A stretch of 6,310 nt of DNA from Desulfobacteraceae bacterium (GCA_002868985.1 PKTV01000172.1:1-6310); one strand, 5' to 3'. Positions 1 through 5,890 are shown, counted from the first letter of the stretch. Translations and numbers: made by a program. Notes: a model not told the origin generated them from the letters alone.

Positions 1-482
1 AAGCCGAACCCATGTCGGTGATTCTGCGAGGATCTGAAGATACGCTGGGTCAGATGGATAAGGTTTCAACAAAACCCATCAATATAAAAGGATTATCCGG
101 CTCTTTTAAAAAAGAGGTGGCCCTGGATCTTTTGGAAAATCTTAAGCTCGTTGATTCTTCAAAAATTATTCTTGCAAACGTGTTTATAAAGGAAAAGCTG
201 ATAACCAAAACATTTGCTAATATTCCTGTTCAGGGAGATGGGAGTCTGTATGTATACCGCATTACGCCGCCGGTAATAACGATAAAAGTTAAGGGACCTG
301 TTAATATGATCGAAAAGCTTTACGGGAGTAGCGGGGTTCAGGTATATGTTGACCTTAAAGGATTGAAACCAGGGGTTTATAATAAGCGTGCGACAATAAC
401 ATTGCCGGTTAAAACCACACTTATTGATGCAAAACCTGAAATTTTCAAAGTAAAAATTATTGACCAAAAAAGAATTCGTTAA
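1..482 (+). CDS. cdaR: YbbR-repeat protein, CdaR-like (5' end missing)
   Basis: Only the C-terminal end is present. The frame is open from the left edge (first whole codon at 3-5) and stops with TAA at 480-482, so the ATG at 12 is probably internal. Two YbbR-like beta-rich repeats can be seen. The first starts around SVILRGSEDTLGQMDKV and carries the usual KPINIKGLSG strand. The second starts around PPVITIKVKGPVNMIEKL, continues through VYVDLKGLKPGVY and ends in IFKVKII. Known for the family: YbbR proteins such as CdaR are membrane-anchored with extracytoplasmic repeats, and they modulate the di-adenylate cyclase CdaA, usually encoded just upstream. The membrane anchor and any cdaA gene would lie outside the window. 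The next gene, coaX, follows after 17 nt, so cotranscription is likely. The family call is fairly firm; the regulatory role is inferred from homologues. The symbol is given on domain grounds. Confidence 0.82.
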   Translation, partial: AEPMSVILRGSEDTLGQMDKVSTKPINIKGLSGSFKKEVALDLLENLKLVDSSKIILANVFIKEKLITKTFANIPVQGDGSLYVYRITPPVITIKVKGPVNMIEKLYGSSGVQVYVDLKGLKPGVYNKRATITLPVKTTLIDAKPEIFKVKIIDQKRIR

Positions 483-499
483 AAAAAGGATTTTGTCAT

Positions 500-1264
500 A
501 TGCTTCTTGTTATTGATGTTGGCAATACAAATATGGTCATCGGCGTTTACGACGACAAACATCTCGTTCAAAATTGGCGACTACGAACTGAACGGCGTAC
601 GACCGAAGATGAGTTTAACATTCTTGCCCGCAATCTTTTTTCCGAAGGCAATATCAATTCCGGAAATATCCACAAAACCATTATTTCCTGTGTCGTTCCA
701 CCCATGGTTACCATTCTAGATTCTTTCTGTCGCAAATATCTTGGACATCCACCCCATTGGGTCGATGCCAGATCCGCTCCAAAACTGCCGATACGATACA
801 AAAACCCATCAGAAGTCGGAGCAGACAGGATCGTTAATGCGGTTGCAGCATTCCACAAATACCAAACGAGCTTAATTGTGATAGATTTTGGAACGGCAAC
901 AACCTTTGATTCTATTTCTGAAAAAGGGGAATACTTAGGTGGCGCAATCAGTCCCGGCATCATGATTTCTGCTGAAGCACTTTTTATAAAAGCATCAAAA
1001 CTTCCTAGAGTCGAAATCTTTATTCCCCCCGAAAGCGTGATCGGAAAAGATACCTCAAGTAGTATTAAGGCCGGAATTATTTACGGATATGCAGGTCTTG
1101 TCGATGGAATGGTCAAGCGTATGAAGGATGAAATGGGTTCGAACCCCCGTATCATCGCTACTGGTGGCCTGGCAGATCTAATGTGTCAGGTATCTGAAAC
1201 CATAGAGGTTGTTGAGCCGAACTTAACGCTGGAAGGGTTGCGGATTATCAGCAATAGTATGTAG
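500..1264 (+). CDS. coaX: Type III pantothenate kinase
   Basis: Cytosolic kinase that phosphorylates pantothenate to 4'-phosphopantothenate, the first step of coenzyme A synthesis. The 254-aa length is normal for CoaX. Signatures of the ASKHA fold are in the right order: the N-terminal phosphate-binding loop DVGNTN (residues 6-11), the GADR motif (107-110) with the expected catalytic Asp109, IDFGTATT (128-135) with Asp129 at the metal or monovalent-cation site, GGAISPG (147-153), TGG (221-223) and the C-terminal PNLTLEGL (240-247). No key residue is missing. The ATG at 500 is supported by an AAGGA ribosome site ending at 489, a 10-nt spacer, and by the family habit of starting a few residues before DVGNT. 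Type III enzymes are known to resist CoA feedback inhibition, unlike type I CoaA. It probably shares a transcript with the upstream YbbR gene; no strong terminator follows directly. Confidence 0.96.
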   Translation: MLLVIDVGNTNMVIGVYDDKHLVQNWRLRTERRTTEDEFNILARNLFSEGNINSGNIHKTIISCVVPPMVTILDSFCRKYLGHPPHWVDARSAPKLPIRYKNPSEVGADRIVNAVAAFHKYQTSLIVIDFGTATTFDSISEKGEYLGGAISPGIMISAEALFIKASKLPRVEIFIPPESVIGKDTSSSIKAGIIYGYAGLVDGMVKRMKDEMGSNPRIIATGGLADLMCQVSETIEVVEPNLTLEGLRIISNSM

Positions 1265-1304
1265 AACCTATTTCAGAAACAATCTAAGTGCCCCTGGCTG
1301 TGTT

Positions 1305-1363
1305 GTTAACCGATTAAAAATGCTCACATACGACATTTTATGCGCCGTTTTTAACCATTTAAC
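1305..1363. repeat. Large imperfect inverted repeat
   Basis: The left arm at 1305-1320 (GTTAACCGATTAAAAA) and the right arm at 1348-1363 (TTTTTAACCATTTAAC) are reverse complements at 13 of 16 positions. The outer five and inner seven positions match perfectly. The 27-nt centre has a second small stem, CATA at 1327-1330 with TATG at 1339-1342. It could be a transcript-end structure, a REP-like dispersed element or a decayed element end. A single window cannot tell these apart. Confidence 0.5.
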
Positions 1364-1409
1364 ACCCCCGAATATCGGGATTTCGCAAAGCTCAACTTGC
1401 TTTTGAACG

Positions 1410-1428
1410 CTATCTTGTTTTTAGATAG
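1410..1428. repeat. Small hairpin, 6-bp arms
   Basis: CTATCT at 1410-1415 and AGATAG at 1423-1428 are perfect reverse complements around a 7-nt T-rich loop. On the minus strand it lies about 30 nt past the stop of the 48-aa frame. No U-run follows it there, so a terminator role is weak. Confidence 0.3.
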
Positions 1429-1457
1429 GTTATAGACAAACTGATGCCGATCGAATA

Positions 1458-1604
1458 TTAATCGAGTTCCATCGCCGCTTCTATCTTTTCAATCTGTAAA
1501 ATGATATCCTGCTTTTCTGCTTCATTCAGGTCTTCCTGTTTAAGACGTTGTCTGAGGCTCACAAGAATCATTTCAATCCGATAGTCTGCGCACGTATATT
1601 TCAT
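1458..1604 (-). CDS. Small hypothetical protein, 48 aa
   Basis: Frame from ATG at 1604-1602 to TAA at 1460-1458. It encodes 48 residues beginning MKYTCADYRIEMILVSLRQR and ending KIEAAMELD. The composition is protein-like: charged, predicted helical, with an amphipathic pattern in the second half (LNEAEKQDIILQIEKIEAAM). It has a single cysteine (Cys5), no signal peptide and no membrane segment. An in-frame TAA lies four codons upstream, so this ATG is the first possible start. No good Shine-Dalgarno sequence is visible, which lowers confidence. It lies 112 nt downstream of the zinc-ribbon gene on the same strand, so it could be the last gene of that operon. The N-terminus resembles short uncharacterised proteins I associate with Desulfobacterota, but that is recollection, not a search result. 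No function is assigned. Confidence 0.55.
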   Translation of the reverse strand: MKYTCADYRIEMILVSLRQRLKQEDLNEAEKQDIILQIEKIEAAMELD

Positions 1605-1655
1605 CGGTCTTTGGCTTTACTTTAGGATTCACTGGTCATGCGAAACAACTATATG

Positions 1656-1682
1656 GGTTAGAATCTCTAACCGATTATTTTT
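1656..1682 (+). terminator. Hairpin plus T-tract, terminator-like on plus strand
   Basis: GGTTAGA at 1656-1662 and TCTAACC at 1666-1672 form a perfect 7-bp stem with a 3-nt loop. GATTATTTTT follows, with the T-rich part at 1675-1682, so the intrinsic-terminator layout holds only on the plus strand. The only plus-strand gene upstream is coaX, ending about 390 nt earlier. The stem is short and not GC-rich, so efficiency is doubtful. Confidence 0.35.
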
Positions 1683-1689
1683 CCTTCTG

Positions 1690-1716
1690 CCTGATGCTTC
1701 TCATGAGAAATTCAGG
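1690..1716. repeat. Two-part hairpin next to the zinc-ribbon gene stop
   Basis: Outer arms CCTGA (1690-1694) and TCAGG (1712-1716) enclose the perfect 12-bp palindrome TTCTCATGAGAA (1698-1709). It abuts the stop codon of the minus-strand gene at 1717. No U-run follows on the minus strand, so it is more likely a 3'-end stabilising or processing structure than a classical terminator. Confidence 0.35.
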
Positions 1717-2409
1717 TTAGACCCTACCGGTTTTAATAAGAGCCCGCTTATAAACACGATAAAAGGCCTCATAATCGGCGATTCCGCGTCTAAGGATTTT
1801 TTCTATTTCATCGATGTTTTTCAGATTGACAATCAGATTAACGCTTTTGTTAAAAGCCGCCATATTGTCCATGGTACGGTAACGGTCAGTAATGAGAGTC
1901 ACAAAAATGTTTCGCCGGATGGACATGTTGAGACGGTCCAGATATTTGTGGACAGGATTCATATCCGGATTTTGGGTGCCGAACCTCTCGTTTAACACCA
2001 CCATGTCAAAAACATGAAATCGCATTTGCTTGAGAGCATCTTTGGGCAACTGGGGGGTGGTAATATGATAGTCCATATTGTGCAAGCCCGTTTTGATCTT
2101 CGTTTGTAAGGCAGCATCGGGCTCACACAAAAGGGCTGTTTTCACACCCTCTTCCACGAAGTCAAAAGGTTTATCCGAAGCATCGTAGATATCGGCGTCA
2201 ACCTCATCAATAATCGTTTTGTCCTTTTCTGGCTTAGATTTATCTGATGATTCCAATTTGTTATCTGATGAAGAGGGTGTGTCGGAGCGTGTATCGACCA
2301 CGACCTTGGTGTTACACTGCGGGCAGGTCAATGAAAACTTTTGTCCTTTAGGAACCTTTTCGTCCGGAATTTTAAACTTGCTCCGACAGTTTTCGCATGT
2401 AATGTTCAT
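1717..2409 (-). CDS. Zinc-ribbon protein with degenerate receiver-like domain
   Basis: 230 aa. Residues 1-38 form an MJ0042-type zinc ribbon with two CxxC pairs, Cys5/Cys8 and Cys29/Cys32. Residues 40-85 are a polar, Ser/Asp/Lys-rich linker, probably disordered. Residues about 89-215 look like a response-regulator receiver fold. Strand 1 is TALLCEPDA with acidic residues 96 and 98, strand 3 is FDMVVLNERFG, strand 4 is NIFVTLITDR and strand 5 is VNLIVNLKN. Asn140 stands where the phosphoacceptor Asp would be, so normal phosphorylation is unlikely; this fold reading is inferred from the strand pattern. No membrane segment is seen. The ATG is preceded by AAAGG with a 10-nt spacer. It follows PilT-like ATPase B after 52 nt on the same strand, suggesting a link to that machinery. 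No established function is known to me. Confidence 0.8.
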   Translation of the reverse strand: MNITCENCRSKFKIPDEKVPKGQKFSLTCPQCNTKVVVDTRSDTPSSSDNKLESSDKSKPEKDKTIIDEVDADIYDASDKPFDFVEEGVKTALLCEPDAALQTKIKTGLHNMDYHITTPQLPKDALKQMRFHVFDMVVLNERFGTQNPDMNPVHKYLDRLNMSIRRNIFVTLITDRYRTMDNMAAFNKSVNLIVNLKNIDEIEKILRRGIADYEAFYRVYKRALIKTGRV

Positions 2410-2461
2410 TATTTTTTTGCCTTTATCAGGACGTTACGGGTAAAAAACCGGCAGGACTCGA

Positions 2462-3631
2462 TTAACGCGAAGTCTTGCCATATTCATGATCAACCTTCAA
2501 ATCCTCGATGTCTGTTGTGGCTTCTCCTCGGACAGTTTTGATGGTGTCAATTCCTCGGCCCAGCACGTCCTTTCGAGATGCATAAGCCATCGCGGTTTCC
2601 TGGGTAATGATGCCTTTTTCATACAGCCCCAAGATATAATCGTCAAAGGTTACCATGCCGAACGCTTTTCCAGCCTGGATAATATCATAAAATGTTTTAC
2701 CTTCTGATTCTCCATGCAAAATTGAATCTTTAACACGAAGATTGGTACGCAAAATTTCGAAGGCGGCAACCCGTCCGCCACCCACTTTGGGAAGAAGCCT
2801 CTGGCACACGATCCATCGGATTGAATCGGCGATTCGAGTGCGTATCTGATTTTCTTCTTCTGTGGGAAACATACCAAGGATTCTGTTGATTGTCTGTCCG
2901 GCATCCAGGGTATGTAACGTACTTAAAACCAGATGGCCGGTCTCAGCCGCACTCATACCGATCTCCAGTGATTCCCTGTCGCGCATCTCACCCACCAATA
3001 TCACTTTGGGCGCCTGTCGAAGGGCTGCTCTTAAGCCAATGGAAAAAGAGTTGAAATCCTCTCCCATCTCCCGTTGGTTAAATGTGGCTTTTTTATGTGG
3101 ATGATCGTATTCCACCGGGTCTTCAAGGGTGACGATATGAACCGATCTAAAATCATTGATATCATTGAGGATGGCAGCCAGCGAAGTCGATTTTCCGCTG
3201 CCCGTGGCACCTGTAACCAAGATAAAGCCGTTGTGTTCTTTAGCCATTTCCAAAAAGGCATCAGGAAGACCCAATTCCTGGCAGGTTGGAATTTTTGGGG
3301 AAAGTTTTCGCAACACAACAGAATAATTCCCCCGCTGGGAAAAAATATTGACTCTAAAGCGTGCCTTTCCGGGAAGTTCATAGGATGAATCACACGATCC
3401 CTCAAGTAAAAGCGTTTCGGTGAGCCTCTGGCTCTGGTTAATCAGGTTGAGAGCGAAAATTTCAGATTGAAAAGGGGTGATTTCATCAAACTTAGGCTCG
3501 AGATCCACAGCAGCGAGAACGCCCGAAGTCTCGACCTGAAATGATTTTCCCACGGTAATATTCAGATCGGAAACATTGTCATGGGAATCCAGCATTCTTG
3601 CAAGTAGATGATCAATCTCCTGTTTTTTCAA
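2462..3631 (-). CDS. PilT/PilU-family ATPase B
   Basis: 389-aa cytoplasmic secretion-type ATPase, expected to act as a hexamer in type IV pilus retraction. The core motifs are intact: Walker A GATGSGKST (141-149), Asp box TLEDPVEY (168-175), Walker B VILVGEMRD (210-218) with Glu215, His box TGHLVLSTLHT (231-241), and GGGRVAAFEIL (284-294). Unusual points are the N-terminal ASDLHL motif reading VSDLNI (20-25), RQAPK (205-209) where the neighbour has REDPD, RTNLRVKDSILHGE (295-308) where PilT has AIRNLIRE, and a hydrophilic C-terminal tail of about 35 residues. The start is TTG, supported by GAGG with a 7-nt spacer; the first ATG is 12 codons later and would cut into the N-terminal domain. It sits 19 nt after ATPase A. 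It may be an auxiliary, PilU-like partner of A, but the subfamily is not settled, so no symbol is given. Confidence 0.9.
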   Translation of the reverse strand: MKKQEIDHLLARMLDSHDNVSDLNITVGKSFQVETSGVLAAVDLEPKFDEITPFQSEIFALNLINQSQRLTETLLLEGSCDSSYELPGKARFRVNIFSQRGNYSVVLRKLSPKIPTCQELGLPDAFLEMAKEHNGFILVTGATGSGKSTSLAAILNDINDFRSVHIVTLEDPVEYDHPHKKATFNQREMGEDFNSFSIGLRAALRQAPKVILVGEMRDRESLEIGMSAAETGHLVLSTLHTLDAGQTINRILGMFPTEEENQIRTRIADSIRWIVCQRLLPKVGGGRVAAFEILRTNLRVKDSILHGESEGKTFYDIIQAGKAFGMVTFDDYILGLYEKGIITQETAMAYASRKDVLGRGIDTIKTVRGEATTDIEDLKVDHEYGKTSR

Positions 3632-3638
3632 AATATAA

Positions 3639-3642
3639 CCTC
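3639..3642 (-). promoter_or_regulatory. Ribosome binding site deciding a TTG start
   Basis: GAGG on the minus strand, 7 nt before the TTG at 3631-3629. It lies in the 19-nt gap between the two ATPase genes and supports TTG over the later ATG. Confidence 0.6.
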
Positions 3643-3650
3643 ACGATGTG

Positions 3651-4733
3651 TTAGGCTTCGGTAAAGTCGACTGGTGGATTTTTTATAAAATTTCTGAATT
3701 TACCTTTGTCATTGGCTTTGAGGTAGGCATCATCGGCACTAATCCACCCTTTTTCATACAATTCCATAATGGCATCATCCAAAAGCACCATGCCGTATTT
3801 TTTCCCTGTTTGAATGACTGAAGGAATTTGATGTGTTTTTCCTTCACGGATAAGATTTCGGGCTGCCGGTGTTGCAATCAATATTTCCAAGGCAACACAA
3901 AGGGCTTTTTTATCAATTCTTTTAAACAAGACCTGTGAGACAACCGCCCGAATTCCATCAGATAGGGTTGAACGGATCTGTGCCTGTTCGGTTGCAGGAA
4001 AAACTTCGATGATACGATCAATGGTTTTCGGTGCACTCATGGTATGCAACGTACCAAAAACAAGGTGTCCGGTAGATGCGGCTTCTATGGCGAGCGATAT
4101 GGTTTCAAGGTCCCGCATTTCCCCCACTAGAATGATATCCGGGTCTTCTCTTAAAGCACCCCTTAATGCTGCACTAAATGACTTGGTATGGACTCCCACT
4201 TCACGATGGTTTATGATACACCCTTGACTTTGGTGGACAAATTCGATGGGATCTTCGACGGTGATGATGTGGTCTTTTCGGGTGCGGTTGGCAACATCGA
4301 CGATGGCGGCTAACGTCGTCGACTTGCCGCTTCCTGTGGGCCCGGTGACTAGAACCAGCCCCCTGGGAAGTGAAGCCAGTTTGGATATTACATTCGGAAG
4401 GCCCAGCTGATCGGCGGTCATGATTTCTTCAGGGATTTGCCTGAAAACGGCGCCACAACCATTTTTCTGCATAAAAAAATTGGACCGGTACCTGGCAACT
4501 CCTGGTATTTCATAGCCAAAATCGATATCACCGGTTTCTTCAAAATGCTTGATTTTAGCCTCGGGTGCAATTTCATAGAGCATTGCTTTGAGTTCGTCAT
4601 TTTCAAGGACTTTATATTTGATCCTTTCCATGTCACCCCTGATACGAAGTGCGGGCGGTTGTCCGGACACAAGATGGAGATCAGAGGCTCCCTGTTCGTG
4701 CATCAATTTGAAAAACGCATCAATTTTTGCCAT
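3651..4733 (-). CDS. pilT: Twitching motility ATPase PilT-like (ATPase A)
   Basis: 360 aa, close to the usual PilT length. Family role: a hexameric ATPase that powers pilus retraction at the inner face of the cytoplasmic membrane. The N-terminal domain has canonical ASDLHL (16-21) and QPPALRIRGDM. Then come Walker A GPTGSGKST (131-139), Asp box ITVEDPIEF (157-165), Walker B IILVGEMRD (200-208) with Glu205, His box TGHLVFGTLHT (221-231), and AARNLIRE (290-297), which matches the PilT retraction motif AIRNLIRE. Odd point: the usual GGGRVAA before EIL is replaced by RIDKKALCVALEIL (272-285). The ATG is preceded by ACAGGCAG at a workable distance, inside the 14-nt gap after divIVA. It shares domain order with ATPase B next door, so the two look like an old duplication. 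Pilus genes themselves are not in the window. Confidence 0.92.
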   Translation of the reverse strand: MAKIDAFFKLMHEQGASDLHLVSGQPPALRIRGDMERIKYKVLENDELKAMLYEIAPEAKIKHFEETGDIDFGYEIPGVARYRSNFFMQKNGCGAVFRQIPEEIMTADQLGLPNVISKLASLPRGLVLVTGPTGSGKSTTLAAIVDVANRTRKDHIITVEDPIEFVHQSQGCIINHREVGVHTKSFSAALRGALREDPDIILVGEMRDLETISLAIEAASTGHLVFGTLHTMSAPKTIDRIIEVFPATEQAQIRSTLSDGIRAVVSQVLFKRIDKKALCVALEILIATPAARNLIREGKTHQIPSVIQTGKKYGMVLLDDAIMELYEKGWISADDAYLKANDKGKFRNFIKNPPVDFTEA

Positions 4734-4747
4734 ATTAATCTGCCTGT

Positions 4748-5251
4748 TTATTCAGATTGTTTAAAAAGTTTTAGCTTGTTATCTTCTTCTTCCCTGATGA
4801 TAGATTCCTCTTTTCCAATTTCAAGGAGTTTGGCATGTCCCTCAATAACGGAGCGGATTTGAACCTCAATCTGCGATCGTTGTCGCTTCAACTCTATTAT
4901 ATCTTCATGAAGTTGTGAAAGTCTGTTTTGTGCTCTACTGAGAATTTTTTCTGCCTTAACCTCTGCTTCAGCAACAACCAATTCCGCTGATTTTCTGGCA
5001 TTTTGCTTCATCTGTTCCAAAACTTTCTGAGAATTCAGCATGGCTCGTTTAAAGCTTTCTTCGCGCTCTCTATATCTCTGAGCCTCAAGCTGAAGCCGTT
5101 TGATTTCCTGATGCAAGTGGTTATTTTCACTTTTCAGTGATTCGAAGGCATCCGCCATCTGTTCAAGAAATGTATCGACTTCCCGTACATCAAATCCTCG
5201 GAACTTCATTTTAAACTGCTGTTGCTGAATATCAAGGGGCGTCATTTTCAT
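4748..5251 (-). CDS. divIVA: DivIVA-domain coiled-coil protein
   Basis: 167 aa. The N-terminus MKMTPLDIQQQQFKMKFRGF followed by DVREVDTFLEQM is the conserved DivIVA membrane-curvature-sensing domain (about 1-35). The rest (about 36-150) is a strongly charged coiled coil (for example SLKSENNHLHQEIKRLQLEA), ending in an acidic/basic tail. Known for the family: DivIVA proteins self-assemble at strongly curved membrane, such as poles and septa, and recruit partners. In Gram-negative lineages the role is less well defined. The start is set by a very strong ribosome site, AAGGAGG with a 10-nt spacer; an ATG two codons later is too far away. It lies 23 nt after yggT and 14 nt before ATPase A. yggT-divIVA proximity is also known in Gram-positives (ylmG-divIVA). 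A role as a polar landmark for the adjacent pilus ATPases is inference. Confidence 0.9.
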   Translation of the reverse strand: MKMTPLDIQQQQFKMKFRGFDVREVDTFLEQMADAFESLKSENNHLHQEIKRLQLEAQRYREREESFKRAMLNSQKVLEQMKQNARKSAELVVAEAEVKAEKILSRAQNRLSQLHEDIIELKRQRSQIEVQIRSVIEGHAKLLEIGKEESIIREEEDNKLKLFKQSE

Positions 5252-5261
5252 CAGAGATCAC

Positions 5262-5268
5262 CCTCCTT
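5262..5268 (-). promoter_or_regulatory. Very strong ribosome binding site for divIVA
   Basis: AAGGAGG followed by GTGATC on the minus strand is almost a full complement of the 16S rRNA 3' end, with one extra G. The spacer to the ATG at 5251 is 10 nt. It suggests divIVA is translated more strongly than its neighbours, whose sites are weaker. Confidence 0.75.
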
Positions 5269-5274
5269 ATTTTG

Positions 5275-5574
5275 TTACATAAAAGTTGTGGCCAGTCTCA
5301 ACAGACTGTTGACGACAAAATTTTGTAAAAATATCACACCTAAAATTACGATGATCGGTGAAAAATCGATACCGCCAAAGTTGATGGGAATTTTTGCGCG
5401 GATTCGATACAGCACCGGTTCGGTGACATTATGGATAAAGCGAACGATTGGATTATAAGGGTCCGGATTTACCCAGGAAAGTATCGCCCGAGCGATCACG
5501 ATCCACATGTAAAACGTAAGAACATAATGAAGAATTATTGCAACAGCCTTTATGAAATTTCCAAGGATAAACAT
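5275..5574 (-). CDS. yggT: YggT family (YlmG-like) membrane protein
   Basis: 99 aa, typical of the family. Two hydrophobic segments are visible: residues about 5-33 (FIKAVAIILHYVLTFYMWIV) and about 71-91 (FSPIIVILGVIFLQNFVV). Between them is the conserved loop ARAILSWVNPDPYNPIVRFI followed by TEPVLYRIRAKIP, the family hallmark. It is an inner-membrane protein of uncertain biochemical role; homologues have been linked to osmotic-shock resistance and to cell division or septum organisation. The ATG at 5574 has no clear Shine-Dalgarno site. The frame is open upstream to 5682 but has no ATG, GTG or TTG there, so the start stands. It is the first gene of the minus-strand run and is divergent from proC. 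YggT and ProC genes are neighbours in many bacteria, often with yggS or yggU, neither of which is in this window. Confidence 0.92.
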   Translation of the reverse strand: MFILGNFIKAVAIILHYVLTFYMWIVIARAILSWVNPDPYNPIVRFIHNVTEPVLYRIRAKIPINFGGIDFSPIIVILGVIFLQNFVVNSLLRLATTFM

Positions 5575-5653
5575 ATCAACAATGTGCTTTCGTTTTTTTG
5601 ATTCATGTGATAAAGAACCACGAAGGTTTTTTATCCAGTCATTTTTTTGACGC

Positions 5654-5684
5654 TTTAAGAAACTATAAGTTTTAGTTTCTTAAA
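5654..5684. repeat. Perfect 12-bp inverted repeat, 7-nt loop
   Basis: TTTAAGAAACTA at 5654-5665 and TAGTTTCTTAAA at 5673-5684 are exact reverse complements around TAAGTTT. It lies 80 nt upstream of the yggT start. No T-tract follows on either strand, so it does not look like a terminator. A regulator operator or a 5'-leader hairpin of the yggT run fits better. Confidence 0.6.
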
Positions 5685-5750
5685 AATCCGATATTTCTTT
5701 AAAAATTAATTATATATTAACAATAAGTCAAGTTATTTCAGGCAAAATCG

Positions 5751-5778
5751 TTGACACGCCAAATAATCTAACGATAAA
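5751..5778 (+). promoter_or_regulatory. proC: Candidate sigma70 promoter for proC
   Basis: A perfect -35 box TTGACA at 5751-5756, a 16-nt spacer, and a partial -10 box GATAAA at 5773-5778 (4 of 6 to TATAAT). Transcription from about 5785 would give a long proC leader of about 180 nt. The -35 box is the strong part; AT-rich DNA makes chance matches common. Confidence 0.45.
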
Positions 5779-5821
5779 AGTATATTGTGTTTTTTTTAGT
5801 TTTGTCAGATTTGGGCAATTC

Positions 5822-5835
5822 TGCCACAGTTGGCA
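5822..5835. repeat. Short dyad TGCCA-N4-TGGCA
   Basis: TGCCA at 5822-5826 and TGGCA at 5831-5835 are exact reverse complements around CAGT. The position is downstream of the candidate proC promoter, where a repressor could bind. At this length it may be chance. Confidence 0.25.
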
Positions 5836-5849
5836 CAATACGAATTCGC

Positions 5850-5890
5850 TTGTTTGGAATCCTTATCTATTTCAAACAAACTCATTTTTT
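5850..5890 (+). promoter_or_regulatory. Hairpin and T-tract in the proC leader
   Basis: TTGTTTGGAAT at 5850-5860 pairs with ATTTCAAACAA at 5869-5879 over 11 bp with one G-T pair and an 8-nt loop. After five bases comes TTTTTT at 5885-5890. The order resembles a weak terminator or attenuator ahead of proC, but the stem is AT-rich and the T-run is not directly adjacent. Confidence 0.3.

Larger units (their letters stand above)
1265..1457. other. Intergenic stretch after coaX, no gene recognised
   Basis: 193 nt between the coaX stop and the 48-codon minus-strand frame. I see no convincing coding frame; the longest plus-strand ATG frame, from 1320, has 28 codons and no recognisable motif. It contains a large imperfect inverted repeat (1305-1363), a small CCCGA/TCGGG hairpin around 1367-1379 and a CTATCT/AGATAG hairpin (1410-1428). 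None is followed by a good T-tract on either strand, so the end of the coaX transcript cannot be placed here with confidence. Confidence 0.6.

Noticed and set aside
159..467. Minus-strand open frame of 102 codons opposite the YbbR-repeat gene
   Set aside because: It is a shadow of a clear coding frame, has no recognisable motif and low-complexity Asn/Tyr/Phe-rich composition.
568..963. Minus-strand open frame of 131 codons inside coaX
   Set aside because: It lies fully opposite the conserved CoaX motifs and its translation shows no family features.
1320..1406. Plus-strand 28-codon frame after coaX
   Set aside because: No ribosome site, no protein-like pattern, and it runs through the inverted repeat.
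1306..1678. TAACCGATTA repeated near 1307 and 1668 as a direct-repeat pair or target-site duplication
   Set aside because: Only ten bases are shared, both copies lie in hairpin arms, and the DNA between them has no mobile-element gene.
3031..3405. Other-frame open frames within ATPase B, the longest 124 codons
   Set aside because: They overlap the intact Walker A and Asp-box region of a firmly identified ATPase and look like out-of-frame readings of it.
5709..5731. TTGACT and TATAAT on the minus strand as a yggT promoter
   Set aside because: Both boxes look good, but only 11 nt separate them, too few for a sigma70 promoter; the boxes may belong to different weak promoters or be chance in AT-rich DNA.
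5830..5852. TTGGCACAATACGAATTCGC as a sigma54 promoter
   Set aside because: The TGGCAC half is there, but no GC falls at the required -12 spacing, so the second half of the consensus is missing.
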